DNA from: JABDII01 sp041576235
GTDB lineage: Bacteria; Gemmatimonadota; Gemmatimonadetes; Gemmatimonadales; GWC2-71-9
Length of the DNA stretch: 33,555 nt
Reading direction: 5' to 3'
Assembly (NCBI GenBank): GCA_041576235.1
Contig: JBFGLJ010000007.1
Location: 1 to 33,555, forward strand
Numbering within the stretch: the first letter of the stretch is position 1; each line of letters begins with the position of its first letter. The notes beneath the pieces are model-generated. The model saw only the letters and a list, made by a program, of their open reading frames with translations, did no database searches and was not told the origin of the DNA. A program made the translations under genes and the position numbers. This document shows, in pieces, positions 15,158 to 22,998 of this stretch.

Positions 15158-17101
15158 TCAGGGAGGCGTCGGTTTGGTGTGCCGCGCCGGCGGCTCGAGC
15201 AGCTCCAGGATCGAGTCGACACGATGGACCCACGCCAAGCGCTCGGCGCTCCCCGCGGCATCGAGGTAGCGGGGGCGCAGCGGCGGCGGTGACAACACTT
15301 TCCGCCACACCAGTTCTTCGATGATGGGAACGTGCTCGGCTGCGTACTTCCCGAGGAGCAACGGCTCAAGCTTGCCACCGGCCTGGATGTACTCGAGAAC
15401 CTCGATGAGCCCCTTGAGATAGACCGCGTCCTTGGTGAGACCTCCGCCTCGGTGAATCCGAACGGCGATGGAAAAGGCGGTGCGCCGCTCAAAGCCGTAG
15501 GCGTCTTCCAACGTGTCGAATGTCTCGACGAACGAACTGCCCTCCACCATCCTGCGCGCTGCCACTACCCTCGCGGCCAAGAGACGCAGCCGGGGCCGGC
15601 TCAACCCTCCGGACAGGAATTCGGCGAACACCGCCAGCCCTTCTTGCAGCGCATCGTATCCAGCCAGCCCGGAATACAGCTGGCGAAACGGCTGGGCACG
15701 TCCGTTGTAGAACGTGACGATGTGCGTTCCGATCTCGTGGTGCAACAGGGCATTGGCCCGCGCCACCGGGATCCGGCTATGCCGACTGATGAGAAGATTG
15801 CCCTGGGAGACCATCAGCCCGGCGGTGTCGTCGCGAATCTCGGCCTTGGCGGCAAACTCCGGCCACTGCCGCCGGTAGTAATCGATCTCCGCTTGGGCGC
15901 GTTCCTGAAACGCTTCCGGCGAGAGAAACCCCTCCCGTGAATCATCTCGGGTCCGGGGGGGGACCTGCGCGAGGATGCGCTCGGCCACGGCGACGAGACT
16001 ATCGGCGATTTCTCCATAGAGCTGCACGCTTCCGTAGCGAAAGCGGGCCGTATCGAGGTCCAGGAGCATCGTGAGCTTTCGATCGAGCTCATCCTGCTTT
16101 TCTCTAAACAACTGTCGGAGGGCCGGGTCTTCGAGACGCTCGAGCGGGACGTTGTACAACTCCCGCTTGAGCCGCACCGGGTCGACGCGCAATGGCCGGT
16201 ACCGAAACGCAGGCTGCGTGCGGCACTTGTGCTTGCAGAATTGGCGGTAGGCTTGCTGGGCGTTGGCAGGCGTGACTTGGAGAATAAAGTCGAACCCATT
16301 GCCGACGGAGGCCAAATGCCGGTCGACCTCCCACACGGCTTTGACCACCGCGCGGCGGCCGAGTCCGTGGTAATGGCGCGGTCGGTGACTGGTATGGGAG
16401 CGGACGAAGGCAAAGAGAATCTGCCGGAGTGCCACCGTGACCTGTCGTTCGAGTTCACGCAGGACCACCGGGTAGGCCAGCTTCCCATCCCCATCGCGAT
16501 AGATCGGACGCACTTCCAATCCGAACTGGGTGGCGCCGACCGCTCGTGCATCGGCCGGTTTGAGCAGCGGCGGCAGGTGAACCGGAGCCACCCGGGCCCG
16601 ACGAACCACTTCCACGGCAGCTACCTGATCCTCGACGGCGATCTGGGCCAGCGCGCCGCACGTCGCGTCCACCATGTGATCGAGAGCCTCATCGGCCGGG
16701 GCGCGCATCCGGAACCCCGGTTGAAGTGGGTGCCCCGCGAGCGGGGAGCCGTTCCAACTCTCGGGATCAAACTGTCCAGCCGAGATTTCCACCAGGAGGA
16801 AGCCACCGAACATGGGAGCCAAAGTCTCGGTGATTCGACCGATCAGCTCCGAAACCCCCGTTTGCCGCCGGGCCGATCCCAGCGCGAATAAGTACGCGGC
16901 CTCGCTGGTTATCAGATGGTGCGTGCCCTCGTCCAAGCCCGTTCGGGGTCGGCGATAGACGCAGAGGAACGGCAATTGGCGGTCGATGTGCACCCGGCCC
17001 CACCCAGGCAGGGTGCGCCGGACCGGCTTGTTCGCCGCCAACCGCGCACAGACGGCCTCAATCAACGATGAGTCTATCGTCGCCGGCTCCGACGGCGTCA
17101 T
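15158..17101 (-). CDS. DUF1704 / QEGLA-motif metallopeptidase-like protein
   Basis: 647 residues. The C-terminal half has H455-E-I-G-T-H460, an H-E-x-x-x-H zinc site, followed by Y-D-A-L-Q-E487-G-L-A whose Glu is the likely third ligand. This is the signature of the family annotated as 'flavohemoglobin expression-modulating QEGLA motif' or DUF1704. Eukaryotic members (MATCAP) are tubulin C-terminal tyrosine carboxypeptidases; bacterial substrates are unknown to me. The N-terminal part (about 1-230) carries P-G-W-G-R-V-H-I-D-R-Q-L-P-F-L and T-S-E-A-A-Y-L-F-A-L, conserved-looking but unassigned. Start ATG 17101 overlaps the upstream gene's stop as ATGA, so translation is coupled. No signal peptide or membrane segment. 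A proteolytic or carboxypeptidase role is inferred. Confidence 0.8.
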   Translation of the reverse strand: MTPSEPATIDSSLIEAVCARLAANKPVRRTLPGWGRVHIDRQLPFLCVYRRPRTGLDEGTHHLITSEAAYLFALGSARRQTGVSELIGRITETLAPMFGGFLLVEISAGQFDPESWNGSPLAGHPLQPGFRMRAPADEALDHMVDATCGALAQIAVEDQVAAVEVVRRARVAPVHLPPLLKPADARAVGATQFGLEVRPIYRDGDGKLAYPVVLRELERQVTVALRQILFAFVRSHTSHRPRHYHGLGRRAVVKAVWEVDRHLASVGNGFDFILQVTPANAQQAYRQFCKHKCRTQPAFRYRPLRVDPVRLKRELYNVPLERLEDPALRQLFREKQDELDRKLTMLLDLDTARFRYGSVQLYGEIADSLVAVAERILAQVPPRTRDDSREGFLSPEAFQERAQAEIDYYRRQWPEFAAKAEIRDDTAGLMVSQGNLLISRHSRIPVARANALLHHEIGTHIVTFYNGRAQPFRQLYSGLAGYDALQEGLAVFAEFLSGGLSRPRLRLLAARVVAARRMVEGSSFVETFDTLEDAYGFERRTAFSIAVRIHRGGGLTKDAVYLKGLIEVLEYIQAGGKLEPLLLGKYAAEHVPIIEELVWRKVLSPPPLRPRYLDAAGSAERLAWVHRVDSILELLEPPARHTKPTPP

Positions 17102-17895
17102 GGCGTCATCCGGTGCAATTCCTCGATCAGGCCTGGGACCGTCGATGCGAGGGCGGTGTGAATGCCTCTGATCATCCGCCGATCCGGAGTTCCCGTCCAC
17201 TCGTCCATGAAGAACTTCTTGAACTCGATCGCCAGCACGCACGCCGATTCCGGAAACGTGGCGTGGGCCCATCGAGAAAAATGGCCGCCACGGAACTTCA
17301 CATTCTCTCGGACATCGAGCTGGCCATCCGGGAACGGCGCCTTGCCGAGATCGGTCACCAACCGATCGGCCACCGCACCCCAGCGAGACCGGTCCAGGCT
17401 CCCGGTTCCCAGATTGACCTGGGGATTCTCGGCCGGGTCCGCCGCCTCGGCCTTTGGGCCGGCCCGCCGGTGGTTGTACGAATGGAGGTCGAGAACCACG
17501 AAACGTCCAAAACGGTCCTGCATTTCCGCAAACAGATCGTGCACGCCGCGGTAGAAGGCATCGTATTCCCTAAGCGATCGGCTGGCGACCGCCTCGGGCA
17601 ACTCGGAGTTCCACACCGTGAGCCCCCAGGCGTCGTCCGGTGTTCGGTAGACCGCCTGCTCCCGGGGTCGGTTGAGGTCGATCTGAAACCGTGACATCAC
17701 ACCGGTCACCCGGGTGGGTGCGACCGCCGTCCACTCATCGGTGAAGGGATCTTCTTCCCGAAGCCGGTCGGCCTCGGAGAGCGCCATGTGCTGGGCCACA
17801 TCGGCCCGCAGATCGTGCCCGCAATGAATGGCAAACGCCAACACCGGCTGCTCGGTTGATGCGGCCGTTCGGTCTTGGTTCCAGATCGTGGTCAC
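17098..17895 (-). CDS. N-formylglutamate amidohydrolase family protein
   Basis: 265 residues from GTG 17895, preceded by GAGGAG about 10 nt upstream; a longer reading to 18003 adds Arg/Ser-rich sequence without family character. Motifs: F-A-I-H-C-G-H-D-L-R, F-Q-I-D-L-N-R-P-R-E, V-L-D-L-H-S-Y-N-H-R-R and A-I-E-F-K-K-F-F-M-D-E-W. These match the zinc amidohydrolase family that includes HutG-type N-formylglutamate deformylase. It could supply the last step after HutF. However, the overlap with the DUF1704 gene (ATGA, 4 nt) and tight linkage to an ATP-grasp enzyme argue for a dedicated role in that cassette. Substrate is therefore open. First gene of the cassette, 149 nt after thrB. Confidence 0.8.
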   Translation of the reverse strand: MTTIWNQDRTAASTEQPVLAFAIHCGHDLRADVAQHMALSEADRLREEDPFTDEWTAVAPTRVTGVMSRFQIDLNRPREQAVYRTPDDAWGLTVWNSELPEAVASRSLREYDAFYRGVHDLFAEMQDRFGRFVVLDLHSYNHRRAGPKAEAADPAENPQVNLGTGSLDRSRWGAVADRLVTDLGKAPFPDGQLDVRENVKFRGGHFSRWAHATFPESACVLAIEFKKFFMDEWTGTPDRRMIRGIHTALASTVPGLIEELHRMTP

Positions 17896-18044
17896 AAGCG
17901 AAACACTCCTCAGGCGGTGAAGACTCGCGCACAACCGGGTCGACAGGGATGACGTGCGTGATGCTCGCGCTGGGCCGGCACGCTTCGAGTCGGCGCGGTG
18001 CACGGTGGACCGACCGGAGGGCCTCCACGGCGCGGGGGCCCAAC

Positions 18045-18983
18045 TTAGCGTACCTGGGCTCCCTCCGGATCAACGGTGGTCAACCGGGTCTCGCACGGAA
18101 TGCCCTCGGTGCGATATGCACGTTGTATGGCCGCGGCAACATGATGGGCCGAAGAGGTCGAGCGAGTAAACGCAAACATCGTGGGCCCACTTCCTGAAAT
18201 AGAGCAGCAAAGCGCGCCGGCCGCCAGTCCAGCTGCCTTCCCCGCGCGAAAACCGGGGAGCAAAGGCTCACGTGCTGGCTCCGCGATAAGGTCGACCACG
18301 GCCCGACGCAAGAGCTCGAGGTCCTGACGCGCGCCCGCCGCCACCACGGCGCCGACTGCGGCTGCCTGCGCCAGCGCCACCGTGAGCGAAACGGAGGAAG
18401 GGAGAGCCGCACGGCCCGCGGCCGTCGGGAGGGTGTAGTCCGGGTGCGCCAGCACGATGTTGAGCCCGGCGGGAAGGGGAAGCGGAATGCAATCGATCGG
18501 GTCGAGGGAGCGCACCAGCACCAGGCCACCCAGGAGCGACGGCGCGATGTTGTCGGCGTGACGTCCCGCCACGTGCCGTTCCGCCGCCAAGCAGGCGGTG
18601 ATCAGGTCGGGCACGGCCAGCGGTTCTGGGAGAAGGGCGTTGGTGGCCACTGCCGCCGCCACCGCCGAGGCGGCGCTGCCTCCTTGCCCGGCGGCCAGGG
18701 GCAGCCCTTTCTCGACGGAGAGTTCGAGCCCCACCTTGTCGGCGACCCGGGCGAGGCGAAGCGTCTCCGTCGCGGCAATGCCGGCAGTGTGCCGGGCCGC
18801 GTCGCTTGGCAGGGCAGGGTGGCCCGGATCGAGAATGACAACTCCCGGCGCCGCACGTGTCCGGACCGTGACCGTGTCGCCCGCGCCGGCGACGGCGAGG
18901 CCCAGGATATCGAGGCCCGGGCCCACGTTGCCGATGCTCCCAGGGGCGAATGCGGTTCGTGAGATCGACGCGAAGGTTGCCAT
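18045..18983 (-). CDS. thrB: Homoserine kinase (GHMP family)
   Basis: Phosphorylates L-homoserine to O-phosphohomoserine, the substrate of ThrC. 312 residues, normal for the family. GHMP motif 1 appears as A-F-A-P-G-S-I-G-N-V-G-P-G-L-D, the phosphate loop as G-L-P-L-A-A-G-Q-G-G-S-A-A-S, and motif 3 as S-I-S-G-S-G-P-T-M-F-A. ATG 18983 begins M-A-T-F-A-S-I-S-R-T. There is no Shine-Dalgarno; a good -35/-10 pair ends 8 nt before the ATG. thrC lies four genes downstream on the same strand, separated by the amidohydrolase-DUF1704-ATP-grasp cassette. No homoserine dehydrogenase or aspartokinase is in the window. Confidence 0.93.
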   Translation of the reverse strand: MATFASISRTAFAPGSIGNVGPGLDILGLAVAGAGDTVTVRTRAAPGVVILDPGHPALPSDAARHTAGIAATETLRLARVADKVGLELSVEKGLPLAAGQGGSAASAVAAAVATNALLPEPLAVPDLITACLAAERHVAGRHADNIAPSLLGGLVLVRSLDPIDCIPLPLPAGLNIVLAHPDYTLPTAAGRAALPSSVSLTVALAQAAAVGAVVAAGARQDLELLRRAVVDLIAEPAREPLLPGFRAGKAAGLAAGALCCSISGSGPTMFAFTRSTSSAHHVAAAIQRAYRTEGIPCETRLTTVDPEGAQVR

Positions 18984-18991
18984 GAGGATCG

Positions 18992-19020
18992 AGGATACCG
19001 GCCGGGACCAGAGCTGTCTA
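18992..19020 (-). promoter_or_regulatory. Promoter of thrB, leaderless-type
   Basis: On the minus strand TAGACA (19020-19015), a 17-nt spacer, and TATCCT (18997-18992) form a good sigma-70-type pair. The -10 ends 8 nt before the thrB ATG, so the predicted start point is at the start codon itself. The region also holds the ribosome site of the divergent radical SAM gene (19079). Confidence 0.55.
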
Positions 19021-19078
19021 TCGGCGGGGATGACTCCATGTCCGGGGACTCCAACATATACTTGAACAGGAGGTCCCG

Positions 19079-20029
19079 ATGGTCACTGGCGCTCCCCAGC
19101 AATTCCCTCCTGCGTATGCGCGGCTCAGCCCGGCTCAACTCGCGGCACGCGCGGCGCAGGCGCTTGCCATGCTCGAGGACTGCCGGGCCTGCCCGCGGGA
19201 CTGCGGCGTCAACCGGCTCGAAGGAAAGTGGGCCGCGTGTAAGACCGGCCGCTATGCCGTCGTCGGGAGCTACTTCCCACACTTCGGCGAAGAAGATTGC
19301 CTGCGCGGCTGGAACGGATCGGGGACCATCTTCTTCTCGCACTGCAATCTTCGATGCGTGTTCTGCCAGAACTTCGACATCAGCCAGGGCATCCGTCCCG
19401 ACCACGCGCCTCGAGGCGCCACCCCCGACGAGATCGCCGGCATGATGCTCCATCTTCAGGAGCGGGGCTGTCACAACATCAACTTGGTCACGCCTGAGCA
19501 CGTCGTTCCCCAAATCGTCGAGGCCATGGCCATCGCGGCGGCGGTCGGCGTGTGCCTCCCCATCGTCTACAACACCAGCGCCTACGATTCGCTCGACAGC
19601 ATTGATCTCTTAGATGGGCTCGTGGACATCTACATGCCCGACTTCAAGTACTGGTCGTCGGAACGGAGCGCGACCTACCTCAAGGCGGCGGATTATCCTG
19701 CCATCGCGCGCGCGGTGATTCGGGCCATGCACCAACAGGTCGGCCCGCTCGTGCTCAACGCCGATGGGCTTGCGCGGAGGGGTCTGTTGATCCGGCACTT
19801 GGTGATGCCGGGTTGCATGGACGAGACCCGGGCGATTCTCGAATGGATCGCCAAGGAACTGGGGCCGGACACGTACGTGAACCTCATGAATCAGTATTAC
19901 CCGGCCGGGAAGGTGAGCGCCGAGCGGTATGGCGAGATCAACCGCCGGCTCTCTTCTGAGGAATGGCGGGCGGCGCGCCGTCTGGCGCGGGGGCTGGGGC
20001 TCCGTCGACTGGATGTGCGCCGAGCCTGA
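19079..20029 (+). CDS. Radical SAM protein, PflX-like (COG1313)
   Basis: 316 residues. The radical SAM cluster motif C-x3-C-x2-C is at C89, C93 and C96 (H-C-N-L-R-C-V-F-C-Q-N). An extra N-terminal cysteine set (C35, C38, C42, C54, C74, starting C-R-A-C-P-R-D-C-G-V-N-R) is typical of the PflX branch of pyruvate-formate-lyase-activase-like proteins, whose targets are unknown. The later segments N-L-V-T-P-E-H-V-V-P, Y-N-T-S-A-Y-D-S and D-I-Y-M-P-D-F-K-Y-W fit the family barrel. AGGAGG (19068-19073) lies 5 nt before ATG 19079. No glycyl-radical enzyme is nearby, so activase function is not supported by context. Divergent from thrB, 95 nt apart; followed by 150 nt with no recognisable feature before pntAA. 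Confidence 0.85.
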   Translation: MVTGAPQQFPPAYARLSPAQLAARAAQALAMLEDCRACPRDCGVNRLEGKWAACKTGRYAVVGSYFPHFGEEDCLRGWNGSGTIFFSHCNLRCVFCQNFDISQGIRPDHAPRGATPDEIAGMMLHLQERGCHNINLVTPEHVVPQIVEAMAIAAAVGVCLPIVYNTSAYDSLDSIDLLDGLVDIYMPDFKYWSSERSATYLKAADYPAIARAVIRAMHQQVGPLVLNADGLARRGLLIRHLVMPGCMDETRAILEWIAKELGPDTYVNLMNQYYPAGKVSAERYGEINRRLSSEEWRAARRLARGLGLRRLDVRRA

Positions 20030-20179
20030 CGCGTCCGCCATCTCGCGCGTCCCGATCCGCTTAATCCCGAGCACCTTTGTCCCATCCTCGGAGGCCGCGC
20101 AGGAGCGCGCGTCCCACTGCCATCCGCACCGGATTAGGCTAAATTGCCAGCCGCGTTTCCCATTTCCTCGGGATGATTC

Positions 20180-21304
20180 ATGCGAATTGCGGTTCTCAAA
20201 GAAACAACGGCCAGCGAGCGCCGAGTTGCTCTGGTGCCGGATGTGGTCCGGCGGCTGATCAAGGCCGGGCTCGAGGTCAGGGTCGAGGAGGGGGCCGGGG
20301 TACCTGCCCATTTTCCTGACCCCTTGTACTCGGACGCAGGCGCCACCCTGTCTCCGGACCGCTCGGCGGCGCTCGCAGACGTCGACGTGCTCCTCAAGGT
20401 GCAGCCCCCCACGGCCGCGGAGATCGGCGCCATGCGCGCGGGGGCGGGCGTCGTCGCGTTCCTGCATCCAGGGTCGTCAGGGGACCTCTTCCGCGCGTTG
20501 GCCGATGCCCGCGTGACCGGTTTTGCGATGGAATTGGTTCCCCGGATCACCAAGGCACAATCGATGGATGCCTTGTCGTCGCAGGCGACCGTAGCCGGAT
20601 ACAAGGCGGTCCTCCTGGGGGCGGCACAACTGGGTCGGCTGCTCCCGATGCTCACCACCGCCGCGGGCACCCTCGCCCCGGCCAAGGTGTTCGTCATCGG
20701 CGCCGGGGTCGCTGGCTTGCAGGCCATCGCCACCGCTCGTCGGCTGGGAGGCGTGGTCTCGGCCTTTGACGTGCGCCCTGTCGTCAAGGAACAGGTGCAA
20801 AGCCTGGGCGCCAAGTTTCTCGAGAGCGAGGCCGTCACCGCGGAGGCGGAAGCCGCGGGCGGGTACGCGAAGGAGCTGGCCCAGGAGCAGCAGCAACGGG
20901 TGCTGGAGACGATCGGGGGCCACGTGCCGGGGGTGGACCTGGTGATCACCACGGCGCAGATCCCAGGGAAGCCGGCTCCCCGCCTCATTACCGCGGCCAT
21001 GGTGCGGTCGATGCGCGCGGGATCGGTAATTGTCGACCTCGCCGGCGAGAGCGGTGGGAATTGTGAACTGACCCGAGCGGGCGAGACCGTCCAGGTGCAT
21101 GACGTGACCGTGCTGGGACCGGTCAATCTGCCCAGCAGCCTGCCGGTTCACGCCAGCGAGATGTACAGCCGAAACCTCGCGACGTTTTTGGAGTACGTGC
21201 TGAAGGACGGAGCCTTCCACGTCGATCTCGACGATCCCATCGTCGGGCCGATGTGCGTGACCCACGCAGGAGAGATTCGTTACGGCGGGGAGGGAGTCGC
21301 ATGA
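20180..21304 (+). CDS. pntAA: NAD(P) transhydrogenase subunit alpha part 1 (soluble, domain I)
   Basis: 374-residue NAD(H)-binding domain I of proton-translocating transhydrogenase, which drives NADPH formation from NADH with the proton gradient. The opening M-R-I-A-V-L-K-E-T and E-R-R-V-A-L-V-P are the family signature shared with alanine dehydrogenase. The Rossmann loop is V-I-G-A-G-V-A-G-L-Q-A-I, and the mobile region and D-V-R-P-V-V-K-E-Q follow. Split alpha subunit (AA plus AB) is the three-subunit bacterial layout. Its TGA overlaps the ATG of pntAB (ATGA), indicating coupled translation. The three subunits form one operon running to the exported protein at 22999. Confidence 0.95.
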   Translation: MRIAVLKETTASERRVALVPDVVRRLIKAGLEVRVEEGAGVPAHFPDPLYSDAGATLSPDRSAALADVDVLLKVQPPTAAEIGAMRAGAGVVAFLHPGSSGDLFRALADARVTGFAMELVPRITKAQSMDALSSQATVAGYKAVLLGAAQLGRLLPMLTTAAGTLAPAKVFVIGAGVAGLQAIATARRLGGVVSAFDVRPVVKEQVQSLGAKFLESEAVTAEAEAAGGYAKELAQEQQQRVLETIGGHVPGVDLVITTAQIPGKPAPRLITAAMVRSMRAGSVIVDLAGESGGNCELTRAGETVQVHDVTVLGPVNLPSSLPVHASEMYSRNLATFLEYVLKDGAFHVDLDDPIVGPMCVTHAGEIRYGGEGVA

Positions 21305-21594
21305 CTGAAGGCATTGTGATCGGCGTTGTCGTCTTTACCTTGGCGACATTTCTCGGCTTCGAGTTGATCCATCGCGTTCCCCCGACGCTCCACACCCCGC
21401 TCATGTCCGGATCCAACGCGATCAGCGGCATCACCATCGTCGGAGCGTTGGTCTTGGCCGGTGGCGGCTTCGGCTGGATCTCCACCGCCATCGGGTTTGG
21501 GGCCGTCGTCCTCGCCATGATGAACGTGGTGGGGGGCTATGCGGTCACCGACCGCATGCTCCACATGTTCAAGAAGAAGTCGGAGGAGACATGA
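21301..21594 (+). CDS. pntAB: NAD(P) transhydrogenase subunit alpha part 2 (membrane)
   Basis: 97 residues, three hydrophobic helices: V-I-G-V-V-V-F-T-L-A-T-F-L-G-F near the start, I-T-I-V-G-A-L-V-L-A-G-G-G-F-G-W in the middle, and F-G-A-V-V-L-A-M-M-N-V-V-G-G-Y at the end. The conserved T-P-L-M-S-G-S-N-A-I-S-G links helices one and two. The C-terminus M-F-K-K-K is the usual cytoplasmic tail. It forms part of the proton-conducting domain II with the N-terminal half of PntB. ATG 21301 overlaps pntAA's stop and its own stop overlaps pntB's ATG at 21591; both are ATGA junctions. Confidence 0.95.
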   Translation: MTEGIVIGVVVFTLATFLGFELIHRVPPTLHTPLMSGSNAISGITIVGALVLAGGGFGWISTAIGFGAVVLAMMNVVGGYAVTDRMLHMFKKKSEET

Positions 21595-22985
21595 TCCCTC
21601 CGGCACTCGTGCCTCTCATTTATCTGATCTCGGCGAGCCTATTCATCGTCGGGCTCAAGAAACTCTCCAGCCCGGCCACGGCCCCCCGCGGCAATCAGCT
21701 GTCCGCCGCCGGCATGCTGCTGGCGATCGTGATCACGCTCTTGGACCGGAGCATCCTCTCCTTCGAGGTGATCATCGCCGGCGTCGTCGTCGGGTCGGTA
21801 ACCGGATTGTGGATGGCACGGGCGGTCAAGATGACGGCCATGCCGCAGATGGTGGCGCTGCTGAACGGGTTTGGGGGCGGCGCGTCCCTGCTGGTTGGCG
21901 GAGCCGAGTTCCTCAAGGCCGACATGCAGGGCGTCGCGCTAGCGCTCGATACCGACATCACCATCCAGTTGAGTGTGCTCATTGGCGCCGTCACGTTCAC
22001 GGGAAGCGTGATCGCCTTCGCGAAGCTCCAGGAACTGTTGAGCGGGCGCGCGGTCACCTACCCGCTCCAAAAGGTCGTCAACGGCCTCCTTGTTGTGGGA
22101 ATGGCTGGCCTCATCGTGACCCAGGTCATCAGTCCCGGCCAACAGCTCGGGAGCTTCTATCTCGTGGCCGGCTTGGCGCTGGTGCTCGGCATCCTGTTTG
22201 TGATCCCCATCGGCGGGGCGGACATGCCCGTCGTCATCGCCCTGCTCAATTCATTCTCGGGTATCGCGGCGGCGATGACCGGCTTCGTCATCAACAACTA
22301 CGTCCTCATTATCGCCGGGGCATTGGTGGGCTCGTCGGGGATCATCCTCACTACCATCATGTGCCGGGCCATGAATCGGCCCCTGACCAACGTGTTGTTC
22401 GGCGCCTTCGGGTCGGCGGCGGCCCTCGGACCCGGCAAGGGGACCGAAGAGCGCACCGTCCGCTCCGTGAGCGCCGAGGATGCGGCACTCCGGCTTGCCT
22501 ATGCCCGGTTGGTGATCGTCGTCCCGGGGTACGGCCTCGCGGTCGCGCAGGCGCAGCACCAGCTTCGCGAGCTTGCGGACCTCATCGAGACCAAGGGCGG
22601 CGAGGTGCGCTACGCCATCCACCCGGTGGCGGGCCGCATGCCGGGGCACATGAATGTCCTCCTCGCGGAGGCCAATGTGCCCTACGACAAGCTCTACGAC
22701 ATGGATCAGGTCAACGACGAGTTCGAGCGGGCAGATGTGGCGCTCGTCGTCGGGGCCAACGATGTGGTCAATCCGGCTGCCCGGAACGATCCGTCAAGCC
22801 CCATTTACGGGATGCCCATCTTGAATGTGGATCATGCGCAGAGCATTATCGTGATGAAACGGAGCATGAATCCCGGGTTTGCCGGCATTCAAAACGAGCT
22901 GTTCTTCCACCCCAAGAACTCCATGCTCTTCGGCGACGCCAAGGCTTCGTTGACGGCGCTGGTGAGCGAAGTCAAGACCCTCTAG
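21591..22985 (+). CDS. pntB: NAD(P) transhydrogenase subunit beta
   Basis: 464 residues. The first about 270 contain eight or nine membrane helices of proton-channel domain II, including G-G-G-A-S-L-L-V-G-G-A-E and I-G-G-A-D-M-P-V-V-I-A-L-L-N-S-F-S-G. The remainder is the NADP(H)-binding domain III, with V-V-P-G-Y-G-L-A-V-A-Q-A-Q-H, V-A-G-R-M-P-G-H-M-N-V-L-L-A-E and V-G-A-N-D-V-V-N-P-A-A. These are the hallmark nucleotide-site motifs and appear intact. Length is normal. The gene ends 13 nt before the next gene's start, so that gene is probably in the same operon. Confidence 0.97.
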   Translation: MIPPALVPLIYLISASLFIVGLKKLSSPATAPRGNQLSAAGMLLAIVITLLDRSILSFEVIIAGVVVGSVTGLWMARAVKMTAMPQMVALLNGFGGGASLLVGGAEFLKADMQGVALALDTDITIQLSVLIGAVTFTGSVIAFAKLQELLSGRAVTYPLQKVVNGLLVVGMAGLIVTQVISPGQQLGSFYLVAGLALVLGILFVIPIGGADMPVVIALLNSFSGIAAAMTGFVINNYVLIIAGALVGSSGIILTTIMCRAMNRPLTNVLFGAFGSAAALGPGKGTEERTVRSVSAEDAALRLAYARLVIVVPGYGLAVAQAQHQLRELADLIETKGGEVRYAIHPVAGRMPGHMNVLLAEANVPYDKLYDMDQVNDEFERADVALVVGANDVVNPAARNDPSSPIYGMPILNVDHAQSIIVMKRSMNPGFAGIQNELFFHPKNSMLFGDAKASLTALVSEVKTL

Positions 22986-22998
22986 GAAGGAGCATTCG

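Noticed and set aside
20477..21265. Minus-strand open frame opposite pntAA
   Set aside because: pntAA is unmistakable on the plus strand; the antisense frame has no recognisable content.
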